Made by a program: the position numbers and the translations under genes. 34,878 nucleotides of DNA from IMG/VR virus record IMGVR_UViG_3300035145_000221, positions 1-34,878 of that record. One strand, written 5' to 3'. Each line of letters starts with the position of its first letter. Position 1 is the first letter of the stretch. Positions 14,632-22,184 of this stretch are shown here, in pieces. The stretch is from a virus. The notes under the pieces were generated by a model. The model was not told where the DNA came from. It made no database searches and saw nothing but the letters and a program-made list of their open reading frames with translations.

Positions 14632-16872
14632 TCAAACTCTACCGATGACTTCTTCAAAGCTGACACCCGTGCGGGTGGCAACGAAGGTCAGACCAATGAA
14701 GTTAATCGACCTTGCGGGTTTGATGTAGATGTCCGCAATAAACTCATTGGAATCAATAACAGCAGGTGTGTTATTCGTTTCGTCGCAAACGACGACGAAA
14801 TCTTGAATACCTCTCTTCGACTGAACATCGCGGAGGAATGGTTCAACAATGTTGATGAAATTCAATCTAGTGATTTCATCGTTGAACTCGAACAGGATGT
14901 CCTTGGCAGCGGCAGCGATTGCCTTCTCAAGGTAGATGAACAGACGGCGAACATTGATTCTGTCGAATGCAGATGCTCTACCAAGTCCAGTCTTATCACC
15001 AAAGAGGATAATACCTGCGCCAGGTGAAACAACAATAGGGTTAATTCTATTGCTGTAGAGTTTGTCTCTGTGTACTCTGTTAGGAGTATATGCAAGTTTG
15101 ACCGCATTCAGAATAGCGCCTCTTGCAGTACCACCAGGAGAGAACCAGGGGAAGTTGTTGATATCATTTCTAGCACATGTGCCAGCGATATCGCCATTCA
15201 GAGGTACATATCTGAACTGTTGGTTGAACCTGTCATACATGTACTTGTAACTACTATCGAATACAGCGTAAGAACTGGATGTGATAGGAGCGTAGAACTC
15301 GATCAGGTTATCGGTTACAGTGTCTGTGTCCAGCGTAAGGGATTCGCCGACAGCAGCAGGACTCAGGAAGCAACCTCTCCAGGGGGAGATGAATGCAACT
15401 GCATCCTTTCTAAACTCAGCAACCTCAATAAGTTTGTTAGCAAGTGCCATGGTTTCAAACTTACCATGGTTTGCGGAACCTTGCAGAAGGAAATCAATAT
15501 CGATTTCATCTGGGTTCTTGAGAAGATCGTAACCTTGGGATAATGAACCGATGTCGATATTCAGAGCGTTAGAAGCAGTTACAGTGGCGATACCATTGTA
15601 GTTAGTGCCGTTAGCGATAGTGCCCTGATAGTTACCAACAGAACTGAAGGTTACATCCTTAACATCTTGGTCCCAACCACCATCTCCAAATACATCCCAT
15701 CCGTCAGAATCGAAACCAGTGGTAGTGATACCAGAGGGAGCAGAACCAGCGAAGAGATTATCAGAACCAACTTCGATTACCTTTCTCCAGTAAGATGCTG
15801 TACCAGCAGAGAACTGTGCATCTCTACCTTTAGAAAGATTGAAGTGTTTCTCAAGGATTGTTCCAGCGTTGCCTGTAAGGGAACCGCTATCGTCGAAGAC
15901 CAAAACATGAACTTCGTCGAATCTGGAGTTTCTAGCAGCGGCGTAGGAAGAGGTTCCAGGTTTCTCAGCGAAAGTGTTCCAAGCAAGAACCGAACCGTTG
16001 TTCAGAGTAATGCTTTGGTTATCGAACCAATCCTTAGCACCAGTGTAGGAAACTGTTGGAGTGTAGTTGGTTACCAGACCAGCAACTGTCTTACCATAGT
16101 GGGAAGAAGTGAAGGTGTGGATACCGAGAGCACCAGTCTCACTGAACTGATAAATGCTCTTTGCTTTGTAATCGACTGCGGTTTCTGTGCCAGCAGCGGA
16201 TACATGAGAGACTAGTTTGACAGTTACCTGACCAGCACCAATTTCGGTAATCTGACCTTTGAAGTATCCATCGAGCAGAGAAGTTGCACCAGCACCAGCA
16301 ACGACTGTTCCAGCAGGAACTGCCTGAGTGATACCGTAACCAACTCTCAGGTCGATAGCAGCAACTGGGTTAACGGTAGAACCGTAACCAAGAACTGCGG
16401 TAGTATCGATACCAGTAATGATCTGGTCACCCAGTCCATCAATGGTGGCAACTGTAATTCCGTTAGACCAAGAACCAGGGTTCTTAGCAGCATAGACAAC
16501 ACCAGTGATGGTGTTTTCGTTATAACCCAGGTTTACATAGTCTTCTGGGCTCTTAATCTTGACGCTGGCAGCAGCACCAATAAAACCGTTCTTAAGTTCT
16601 TCGTCATCAGCTCTGACGACTCTCATTACGCCGCCGTAAGCGAGGTATGAGGAAGCGGTGTACCAATACTCGTAGTGGTTGTCCTTGGGATACGGTTGAC
16701 CGAAAGTATCCAAAAGGTCAGCTTCGGTCTCAATAAGTTCGGGTGTCTCTACTGGACCTTTTGCGAAAGGAGCAACCAGACCACCAGTCAGTGTCGATGT
16801 TGCATCGACTCTTCCGTTGGTAAGATCAACTTCCCTTACATTAATTCCAGGAGATGCTAAATTGAGCGGCAT
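14632..16872 (-). CDS. 18: gp18, contractile tail sheath protein
   Basis: A 746-residue sheath protein (T4: 659 aa). The N-terminus SPGINVREVDLTNGRVDATSTLTGGLVAPFAKGP is typical. The C-terminal third has the conserved sheath core: RNDINNFPWFSPGG, VSPGAGIILFGDKTG, RINVRRLFIYLEKAIAAAAKDILFEFND and TRTGVSFEEVIG. The middle (about 140-480) is a variable, glycine/threonine-rich surface domain, larger than in T4. That is where sheath proteins differ between phages and where host-facing variation is expected. AAGGAG lies 6 bases before the ATG, a strong ribosome site, and a CTAAATA late motif lies upstream. Confidence 0.97.
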   Translation of the reverse strand: MPLNLASPGINVREVDLTNGRVDATSTLTGGLVAPFAKGPVETPELIETEADLLDTFGQPYPKDNHYEYWYTASSYLAYGGVMRVVRADDEELKNGFIGAAASVKIKSPEDYVNLGYNENTITGVVYAAKNPGSWSNGITVATIDGLGDQIITGIDTTAVLGYGSTVNPVAAIDLRVGYGITQAVPAGTVVAGAGATSLLDGYFKGQITEIGAGQVTVKLVSHVSAAGTETAVDYKAKSIYQFSETGALGIHTFTSSHYGKTVAGLVTNYTPTVSYTGAKDWFDNQSITLNNGSVLAWNTFAEKPGTSSYAAARNSRFDEVHVLVFDDSGSLTGNAGTILEKHFNLSKGRDAQFSAGTASYWRKVIEVGSDNLFAGSAPSGITTTGFDSDGWDVFGDGGWDQDVKDVTFSSVGNYQGTIANGTNYNGIATVTASNALNIDIGSLSQGYDLLKNPDEIDIDFLLQGSANHGKFETMALANKLIEVAEFRKDAVAFISPWRGCFLSPAAVGESLTLDTDTVTDNLIEFYAPITSSSYAVFDSSYKYMYDRFNQQFRYVPLNGDIAGTCARNDINNFPWFSPGGTARGAILNAVKLAYTPNRVHRDKLYSNRINPIVVSPGAGIILFGDKTGLGRASAFDRINVRRLFIYLEKAIAAAAKDILFEFNDEITRLNFINIVEPFLRDVQSKRGIQDFVVVCDETNNTPAVIDSNEFIADIYIKPARSINFIGLTFVATRTGVSFEEVIGRV

Positions 16873-16906
16873 CTGTAACTCCTTGTAGAATCCAATAATC
16901 TAGAAA

Positions 16907-16913
16907 TATTTAG
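16907..16913 (-). promoter_or_regulatory. Late-promoter-like motif CTAAATA before gene 18
   Basis: On the minus strand, CTAAATA lies 34 bases before the gene 18 ATG in the 82-base gap after the zinc-ribbon gene. The gap holds nothing else apart from the gene 18 ribosome-binding site. Confidence 0.65.
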
Positions 16914-16954
16914 GGTTAGGGGTATTTTCAGGGGGGAAACACTGCATGAACAAC

Positions 16955-17176
16955 CTACCAGTCTGGGTATTCCCATTGTGTGGATCTTCCAGCTTTTCTT
17001 GTATTGAGTATCCGTTTTTTTGTGCATTCTTTGCACTCATATGAGTACGCCGATGGACCGCTAGTTTTTCTTATTTTATAGAAGTCTGAGACAAGTTCTT
17101 TTGTCTTGAGACAAGATCTACACTTTCTTTCTTTAAAGATGTAATGTTCTAGATCAAACTCATCCCCAAAGTCCAT
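16955..17176 (-). CDS. Small zinc-ribbon protein downstream of gene 17
   Basis: Start chosen at the ATG at 17176, which overlaps the gene 17 stop as TGATG (73 aa). An ATG at 17191 would add five residues inside gene 17. It has two CxxC knuckles, CRSCLKTKELVSDFY and YECKECTKKRI, about 25 residues apart, which form a treble-clef or zinc-ribbon unit. The same unit is found at the N-terminus of phage HNH and endonuclease VII-like nucleases, but no nuclease domain follows here. It may be a DNA- or protein-binding remnant or a packaging accessory; unknown. Confidence 0.78.
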   Translation of the reverse strand: MDFGDEFDLEHYIFKERKCRSCLKTKELVSDFYKIRKTSGPSAYSYECKECTKKRILNTRKAGRSTQWEYPDW

Positions 17177-18828
17177 CAGTAATACTCCCACATAAAAGAT
17201 CTATCACCATACTCATCTGTTTTCCATCTAGTTCCATCAGAGTCAACAAACTCTTCATCATCCTCAACACCGTTTAGAATAAACCCGAAGGGTGCCATGT
17301 CTTGTTCAATCTGATTCTTTTGCTCTTCATAGATTCTCTTACGAACATCATTGTCCGTCATCTCTCGGAAGTAATCTTGAGCGACCAACCATGCGAAGAT
17401 AACCAGACACATTGCAAGGTCATCATGACATCCGTCTTCTGCCTCCCACGATTGTTTCTTCTGTACAAAGGTAGTTAACTCAGCAATAATATCATAGTCA
17501 TTAGTAAATAGTTTGTCCTCTTCAATCAATGCCTTTAGGTTAGAACATCCAGTCTTCTTAACTGCCTGAGTCATCCTGACTCCCATCTGTGTTTTCTTAC
17601 CAGAGAACCCAGACCCAACAATTTGACCTGCTCTACCTCTCATAGAACACATCAGCATATTTTCATACTCTAGATCATATTGCAAGATACTAGCAACCTG
17701 CTCGCCGATATCATTAACTTCGACTAATACATATGCTTCGTTATATGCCTTTGCCATATCCAAGATAATACTTGGGAACAGCATAGGTTTGATCTCATTG
17801 TTTTTATATCTTGCTACAGTTTTGTATGGAAAGGTAGTAATATCAAAAACTACAAATGCACTGTAGTCATGATCAATACCTCTAGCAGTATCGACTGTGA
17901 TAATATAATTTTTTTCCTTCTCTGGTTCTTCATATACTACAAGACCCTTACCATTGTTTTTGATTGGATCTTCAAAAACAAGATTGCGTAATTTAGAAAC
18001 ACTAATGAGAGTATCAACAGATCCAAGGAATTCGCACTCGAACTCAACTTTGAACTGCTGTTCAGATGTGTTGGCAACAGTTTGTGCTTTCCATGCAGCA
18101 TCCCTACCAGGTACTTCGGACCAGTGAACTTCCGTTGCAGTATATTCGTTCTTACCTCTTTGTGCGTCGTGCCAATATCTATAGAAATGGTTCATCCCGT
18201 GAGGGGTAGAAACCATAATTACTTTCGTTGTTTTACCAGAAGTAATAGTAGGATAAACAGAACTAAAGAATTGCTCTGCAATATGGTTTGGAACGAACGC
18301 AAACTCATCGAGGAAGATGATGTTAAACGACATACCTCGGACAGCAGACGCAGATGTAGAAGCTGCCAATATCTTACTGCCATTCTCTAACTCGATAGAA
18401 CCTTTATTCCAGGATATAATACCCTGCTGCATCCACTTTGGCAAGTTTTCGTATGCAGTTGCTAACCTTCCTAACAATTCTCTAGCAGTCGCTGCTTTGT
18501 TGGCAAGAATACCTACATTAACACTGTCATTAAACACAATATAATGCAAGAGGTAAGATACACATGTAGTAGACTTACCAGTCTGTCTGGGCATCTTACA
18601 GATGTTAAATCGTTTCTCGTGGAAGTTTCTAATTAACTTCTCCTGAAAGTCCCACATCTTGAAAGGTACAAGACCTTCATCAAGAGAAACGATCTTTACA
18701 TAGTTTTTGGCAAAATATACTGGATCTTTCTTACACCTCAAATACTCCTCAACATCCTCTTTTGTAAAGTTTATTGGGGTATTTGCTCTTTTTAGATTAG
18801 GATTACCAAGGTAGATATCTTCTGGCAT
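17176..18828 (-). CDS. 17: gp17, terminase large subunit
   Basis: A 550-residue packaging motor (T4: 610 aa). ATPase domain: an adenine-binding region (FKMWDFQEKLI), Walker A MPRQTGKST (79-87), Walker B NIIFLDEFAFV (169-179) and coupling motif VSTPHGMNHFY (206-216). Nuclease domain: the first catalytic Asp in IITVDTARGIDHDYSAFVVFD (about 313), then VEVNDIGE and a GCHDDLAMCLVIF near the end. It cuts concatemers and pumps DNA through gp20. AAGGAG stands four bases before the ATG. The C-terminus is short and acidic compared with T4. Confidence 0.98.
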   Translation of the reverse strand: MPEDIYLGNPNLKRANTPINFTKEDVEEYLRCKKDPVYFAKNYVKIVSLDEGLVPFKMWDFQEKLIRNFHEKRFNICKMPRQTGKSTTCVSYLLHYIVFNDSVNVGILANKAATARELLGRLATAYENLPKWMQQGIISWNKGSIELENGSKILAASTSASAVRGMSFNIIFLDEFAFVPNHIAEQFFSSVYPTITSGKTTKVIMVSTPHGMNHFYRYWHDAQRGKNEYTATEVHWSEVPGRDAAWKAQTVANTSEQQFKVEFECEFLGSVDTLISVSKLRNLVFEDPIKNNGKGLVVYEEPEKEKNYIITVDTARGIDHDYSAFVVFDITTFPYKTVARYKNNEIKPMLFPSIILDMAKAYNEAYVLVEVNDIGEQVASILQYDLEYENMLMCSMRGRAGQIVGSGFSGKKTQMGVRMTQAVKKTGCSNLKALIEEDKLFTNDYDIIAELTTFVQKKQSWEAEDGCHDDLAMCLVIFAWLVAQDYFREMTDNDVRKRIYEEQKNQIEQDMAPFGFILNGVEDDEEFVDSDGTRWKTDEYGDRSFMWEYY

Positions 18829-18829
18829 A

Positions 18830-18970
18830 TCACTCCTTCATTTCGTCAGTAGCCATCTTTAATATGTATGCAACATAATACAAAACCCCCGCCAAAAATA
18901 TGACGAGGGATATAATTACGCTCCATGTAGGATCGTTTAAGTTCTCCAATGGTCGAAGGACAAGATTCAT
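18830..18970 (-). CDS. 46-residue membrane micro-protein upstream of gene 17
   Basis: The frame starts with an ATG at 18970 that overlaps the TGA of the 93-aa gene (ATGA) and ends just before the gene 17 ATG; its last codons carry the gene 17 ribosome site. It encodes MNLVLRPLENLNDP followed by a single transmembrane helix (WSVIISLVIFLAGVLYYVAYIL) and a short KMATDEMKE tail, so the N-terminus is probably outside or periplasmic. Small membrane proteins in this slot may be holin or antiholin-like, but nothing shows that. The tight spacing and clean helix make it a real gene. Confidence 0.75.
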   Translation of the reverse strand: MNLVLRPLENLNDPTWSVIISLVIFLAGVLYYVAYILKMATDEMKE

Positions 18971-19248
18971 AATTTGTCTTCTAGTTCTTTCATCATCGAC
19001 TTTCTTTCGTCGATCTTACCATCTATATATCCTGCTCTATACTCCCATGTCTGCCCACCATCTTGTCCTTTCATAGGATTGATGCAACGATGGTCTCCCA
19101 ACTTATTGCATACCAGACTTGCTAGATCTGTTTCACTACCAGTGTTACCAGTACCACCCCAGATATGTTGCCCATTAATCCAGATAGCACCGCACTTCTC
19201 ACATTCTTTACGCTCAAGTTTGAGGTCTGAAAATTCGTTGTCAGACAT
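18967..19248 (-). CDS. Hypothetical protein with Cys pairs
   Basis: A 93-residue protein. An N-terminal CEKCGAIWINGQHIWGGTGN contains a CxxC, and a second pair of cysteines sits in LVCNKLGDHRC, so one zinc site is likely. The C-terminus is a charged helix (DGKIDERKSMMKELEDKL). The tryptophans and glycines in the middle suggest a compact fold. It overlaps the 68-residue membrane gene upstream by 8 bases and the micro-protein downstream as ATGA. No family name is recognised and no function can be given. Confidence 0.8.
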   Translation of the reverse strand: MSDNEFSDLKLERKECEKCGAIWINGQHIWGGTGNTGSETDLASLVCNKLGDHRCINPMKGQDGGQTWEYRAGYIDGKIDERKSMMKELEDKL

Positions 19249-19435
19249 GTTCGTTTTCCCTCCTAATAATTCCTAGTTGTTTTTCTAGTTTCTTCCGCAT
19301 GAAGTACATCCTCACTTGGATAATGGCATACCTGACTGATAAGTCAGCATAGTGTACTAACCGCATTGTAGACTCGTATCCACCAATAGCAACCAATCCA
19401 ATAAAGATCGCAACGCAGATGTAGAAACCTAGCAT
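19241..19435 (-). CDS. Small single-pass membrane protein
   Basis: A hydrophobic N-terminus (LGFYICVAIFIGLVAIGGY) is followed by a long basic amphipathic helix (RLVHYADLSVRYAIIQVRMYFMRKKLEKQLG). I use the ATG at 19435 (64 aa); a GTG at 19447 in the same frame would add four residues. The region around that GTG is a perfect 6-base inverted repeat. A helix plus positive tail is a plan seen in spanin-like and holin-like proteins, but also in many unknowns. Its end overlaps the Cys-pair gene by 8 bases. Confidence 0.72.
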   Translation of the reverse strand: MLGFYICVAIFIGLVAIGGYESTMRLVHYADLSVRYAIIQVRMYFMRKKLEKQLGIIRRENEHV

Positions 19436-19466
19436 ATGGAGTATCACTCTGATACCATTATAGGTC

Positions 19467-19473
19467 TATTTAG
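19467..19473 (-). promoter_or_regulatory. Late-promoter-like motif CTAAATA before the gene 17 run
   Basis: On the minus strand, CTAAATA lies 31 bases before the ATG at 19435, in the 67-base gap after the DUF3008/DUF6321 gene. It would drive the small genes and the large terminase. Confidence 0.65.
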
Positions 19474-19502
19474 AGATTTGTCAGGTAGGATTTAATACTC
19501 AA

Positions 19503-20123
19503 TCAGCATTTCCACTTACGGAGAGCAAGTGCTTTACGAGTGGGGCGACCCTTCTCGTCTTTCATAGGTCCTTTCATGCCACCCATGCGGGCACAGAAAG
19601 ATCTTTTACGAGGACCACCTTCGGGTTGTGGTGCCTTCAGATCTGAACCAGGATTCTCGCGCTCATAGGACTTACGACCTTTTTCGTTTAGACCGCCAGA
19701 AGGATTCTTTCCTTCCTTACGCTGCCATGCAGACTCACTAACAGAAAACTCCTCTTTTCTACTATTATCCAATCTAATGACTTTATCGCCCAGTCTATGA
19801 GAAATACCCGTTCCTCCAGTCTCAGCTTTTTTTCTGGGACCTTTATGGAGTGGATTTTTGATATCTAGGTTGGGATGACCAATATATCCGTCACCAGGTT
19901 TACCCCCTAAAACTTCATCTAGTTTCTTCTTCTCAGGAAGATCGTCGTGCTTAGTAGATGCAAAGTCCTTCACATCTTTTTTCTTCATGGTCCTGGCAAG
20001 TTTTTTCACTTGCTCAGATGGATTATCCATCTCGCCTTTTTGAGCAGCACGAACCATGCCCATCAGTCTCTGCTGAGACTTACTTTTTGCCTCTTCGGCA
20101 AACTGATGATATGATCTACCCAT
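19503..20123 (-). CDS. DUF3008-like plus DUF6321-like basic protein
   Basis: A 206-residue basic protein that appears to join two small families. Residues 12-66 (SKSQQRLMGMVRAAQKGEMD, MKKKDVKDFASTKHDDLPEKK) match the DUF3008 pattern, a bacterial and phage family. Residues 130-206 (SAWQRKEGKNPSGGLNEKGR, SYERENPGSDLKAPQPEGG, KRSFCARMGGMKG, RKALALRKWKC) match DUF6321, a phage family with a conserved Cys in SFCARM and a C-terminal WxC. Between them is a Gly/Lys/Pro-rich linker. The charge suggests DNA binding or packing inside the capsid; this is inference, as neither family has a known function. Its start overlaps the zinc-finger micro-ORF by 8 bases. Confidence 0.88.
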   Translation of the reverse strand: MGRSYHQFAEEAKSKSQQRLMGMVRAAQKGEMDNPSEQVKKLARTMKKKDVKDFASTKHDDLPEKKKLDEVLGGKPGDGYIGHPNLDIKNPLHKGPRKKAETGGTGISHRLGDKVIRLDNSRKEEFSVSESAWQRKEGKNPSGGLNEKGRKSYERENPGSDLKAPQPEGGPRKRSFCARMGGMKGPMKDEKGRPTRKALALRKWKC

Positions 20124-20247
20124 TTTTACTGAGTCTTTTTTTATTATTTATCTTTGCTTTGCAAATTTTCATGTGGGAAAGAACCAACTGCTCTAGAGTT
20201 GGTGATTCGTGCCCGCAGTACGGGCACTTATGAATCCTTCTTTCCAC
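20116..20247 (-). CDS. GTG-start C2HC zinc-finger micro-protein
   Basis: A 43-residue frame from a GTG at 20247 to a TAG at 20118-20116. It has the finger KCPYCGHE...LSHMKICKAK: C8, C11, H25 and C29, which is a plausible CCHC zinc site, then a basic NNKKRLSKNG tail. It fills most of the space between the 84-aa membrane gene and the DUF3008 gene and overlaps the latter by 8 bases. No ATG is available in frame and there is no strong ribosome site, so it may be translated by coupling. Two inverted repeats and a late promoter lie inside it. Supported mainly by the metal-binding pattern and the packing. Confidence 0.55.
   Translation of the reverse strand: MERRIHKCPYCGHESPTLEQLVLSHMKICKAKINNKKRLSKNG
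20145..20152 (-). promoter_or_regulatory. Late promoter GATAAATA before the DUF3008/DUF6321 gene
   Basis: On the minus strand, GATAAATA lies 21 bases before the ATG at 20123, inside the zinc-finger micro-ORF, and is followed by an A-rich stretch. Confidence 0.62.
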
Positions 20248-20254
20248 GACTACA

Positions 20255-20509
20255 TCATGGCAATGATGGTAATGCGGGACCCGTGGTACTAGGAGGTGCT
20301 GGTACTGCTACATCAGTTATATCTGGTACTGCAGAATCTAACATTCCAGGAAGAGCTCCAGCGATTGCCTCTGTTGCTGCTGCAGCGATCTTCTCCTTAG
20401 CAGATTCAATCAGTGCATCTTTTTGGAAATAAACATAGGCACCACCACCGATGATGCTAGCAGTGCCCAAGAAAGAGAGGACTGCGAGTGTGTTAATAAT
20501 TTTTTGCAT
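20255..20509 (-). CDS. Small membrane-anchored protein with Pro-rich tail
   Basis: An 84-residue protein. The N-terminus MQKIINTLAVLSFLGTASIIGGGAYVYF is a signal-anchor or uncleaved transmembrane helix. A helix rich in Ala follows (DALIESAKEKIAAAATEAIAGALPG), then a disordered Pro-rich end (VAVPAPPSTTGPALPSLP). It stands two bases after the two-helix membrane protein, so the pair may act together in the envelope, for example in lysis. No family is recognised. Confidence 0.8.
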   Translation of the reverse strand: MQKIINTLAVLSFLGTASIIGGGAYVYFQKDALIESAKEKIAAAATEAIAGALPGMLDSAVPDITDVAVPAPPSTTGPALPSLP

Positions 20510-20511
20510 GA

Positions 20512-20958
20512 TTACATTTTGTAAGTGTCGTCTGTGGTAATCTTAAGCGGTGCTTGTTCAACCTTAATAGTTTGAACTGGACCAGTAGATTTTGCAGCCT
20601 CGATCAGTTTTTCTAAGTCTGCTTTAGTGATACCACCAGCAGCACCAGCAGCGTTCGCACCATTCATTTTCATAGTACCGTCACCTGATTTTTTAGCCGT
20701 TTGAACCCCGAAGGTAGCTAAAACCCCAGTAAAGACGCTGGCTATGAAAGTCGGATCGAGATCTTGTTCAGGGAACTGAAGTGCTTTAGGAAGATCTACA
20801 TATGCTAAGGTCAAGATACCACCAGACCATACTAAAATTCCTAACCTTACGAATGTAGACAAGATTGCTAATTGCTCTTCCTTGTCTTCAGATGCCTCTT
20901 TCAGTTTACCGAAGATACCCTTCTTTTTGGGTTCCTCTTTAGTAACTTCTTCGGACAT
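20512..20958 (-). CDS. Two-helix membrane protein, holin candidate
   Basis: A 148-residue protein. It has a charged N-terminal 30 residues (MSEEVTKEEPKKKGIFGKLKEA...), two hydrophobic helices (AILSTFVRLGILVWSGGILTLAYV and PTFIASVFTGVLATFGVQTA) separated by an acidic loop, and a soluble C-terminal part with Gly/Ala and VQTIKVEQAPLKI. Two helices with both ends on one side is a class II/III holin plan, and the neighbouring 84-aa protein could be its partner. No endolysin is nearby, so the holin idea is a suggestion only. A CTAAATA late motif lies upstream. Confidence 0.8.
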   Translation of the reverse strand: MSEEVTKEEPKKKGIFGKLKEASEDKEEQLAILSTFVRLGILVWSGGILTLAYVDLPKALQFPEQDLDPTFIASVFTGVLATFGVQTAKKSGDGTMKMNGANAAGAAGGITKADLEKLIEAAKSTGPVQTIKVEQAPLKITTDDTYKM

Positions 20959-20979
20959 TCGTAAAAAGCGTGGCAGCTT

Positions 20980-20986
20980 TATTTAG
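20980..20986 (-). promoter_or_regulatory. Late-promoter-like motif CTAAATA overlapping the gene 16 stop
   Basis: On the minus strand, CTAAATA contains the TAA stop of gene 16 (20985-20983) and lies 21 bases before the ATG at 20958. Confidence 0.62.
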
Positions 20987-21390
20987 CGTTTGCCACCTCC
21001 CATCTCCTTAAGCATCTTTTGTAGTTCTGCTGTAGACCCTACAAACATAGCGTTGTTAGTTACATGAGAAGGACCAGATTTTTCTTCATCAATATCTTTA
21101 ATCTTCTTCTGCAAGTCGATCAATTTCTCTGCATTATCAGCAACAGTTTTTAACAACTGACCAGCAACTTCATATGCTCTAGGAGAACTTGTCTCCTCTG
21201 CTAACTCCATAATACCATTAAGAGTTTCTTGCCCCTTTTCGATGAGGGAATATAAGTTTGCTCTAGTATAATCGTAGTCTTTTTCCACATCGTCCTTGGT
21301 AAGACGCTCTGGTTTTGTCTTCTCAACAGGAGTTACATCTACGATTTCGCTAGAAGTATTCAGTGCCTTATCGATTTTCTTACTGCTCAT
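20983..21390 (-). CDS. 16: gp16, terminase small subunit
   Basis: A 135-residue helical protein. The central TRANLYSLIEKGQETLNGIMELAEETSSPRAYEVAGQLLKTVADNAEKLIDLQKK is the gp16 coiled-coil oligomerisation region (T4: 164 aa). The N- and C-terminal tails are charged and probably mobile. gp16 rings recognise DNA for packaging and regulate gp17 nuclease and ATPase. The ATG overlaps the gene 15 TGA as ATGA. In T4, genes 16 and 17 overlap; here eight small genes stand between them, which is the cyanophage arrangement. Confidence 0.93.
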   Translation of the reverse strand: MSSKKIDKALNTSSEIVDVTPVEKTKPERLTKDDVEKDYDYTRANLYSLIEKGQETLNGIMELAEETSSPRAYEVAGQLLKTVADNAEKLIDLQKKIKDIDEEKSGPSHVTNNAMFVGSTAELQKMLKEMGGGKR

Positions 21391-22184
21391 ACATCAGTAC
21401 CTCTGGTAGGACTATAATTCTTGGAATCGTAGAGCATTTCTGTAGTCTCCGTAAACCCAAAGTCGTCGCCAGGATCGGCGTTGATTGGGTCTGGAACAAC
21501 AGTGTAACGCATCTCTCTCTTCGCAGTTGCCCTGTCGGTATCTGCATAGTAATCGACCTGAACCTTGCGAATGAGACCGTCGGTGCTCTCCGCAATAGGA
21601 CCGAACAGGTAGGTCTTTGCTGTAAAATTGAGAGTATATGTTAGAACCCTTCTTGTAGAAAAGTCTCCTTCATATTCATCGGTAAATGAAATATTGTCTA
21701 GTACGACAGGGATATCTCTCTTCTCCCCGATAGATTCAACCAGGTCTAGAGAAACATTAAAGGATGGTTGGAAGAAAGGAAGAATTTGTTCAACAATTTG
21801 AAGAGCGTCTTCATTCAACTTTGTAAGAATGTTTAACTCAAAGTTGACATTATATGGTACGGGCAAGAATACTTTCTTTACATTGTCACCATCGACTGCC
21901 TTAAACGACCTGGTAACACTAGTTTTTCTTGCTGGATCATATTGCAATCCTGTCATCTCAAATGACATTCTAGGCAGAGTGATTGCAACTGCCTTTGCTA
22001 ACTCTTGCTGTTGTCTAATTTTTGCAAGGAACTTAGATCTTGGTCCATATGCCAATGGCACCTTTGTATCACTGATTACGCCACCCTGTCTATCCTCATG
22101 TTGGATGTGGATGTCATTAAACAAAGTTCCGAAAGCAACAACTGTCTTTCTAAGAACTTCGTGATAAAAATATGTACCTAACAT
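21387..22184 (-). CDS. 15: gp15, tail completion and sheath stabiliser protein
   Basis: A 265-residue protein (T4 gp15: 272 aa). The N-terminus LGTYFYHEVLRKTVVAFGTLFNDIHIQHED and the following KVPLAYGPRSKFLAK match the gp15 family. The middle has VPYNVNFELNILTKLNEDALQIVEQILPFFQPSFNV, a strongly conserved element, and later YTLNFTAKTYLFGP. A hexamer of gp15 caps the finished tail and joins it to gp14 of the neck. It overlaps gene 14 as TGATG and gene 16 as ATGA, so neck, tail completion and packaging genes are translated together. Confidence 0.95.
   Translation of the reverse strand: MLGTYFYHEVLRKTVVAFGTLFNDIHIQHEDRQGGVISDTKVPLAYGPRSKFLAKIRQQQELAKAVAITLPRMSFEMTGLQYDPARKTSVTRSFKAVDGDNVKKVFLPVPYNVNFELNILTKLNEDALQIVEQILPFFQPSFNVSLDLVESIGEKRDIPVVLDNISFTDEYEGDFSTRRVLTYTLNFTAKTYLFGPIAESTDGLIRKVQVDYYADTDRATAKREMRYTVVPDPINADPGDDFGFTETTEMLYDSKNYSPTRGTDV

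Noticed and set aside
20183-20227. tRNA or tandem terminator
   Set aside because: Two adjacent hairpins and a stretch resembling a D-arm caught the eye, but there is no acceptor stem or T-loop, no T-run, and the region codes for a zinc-finger frame.
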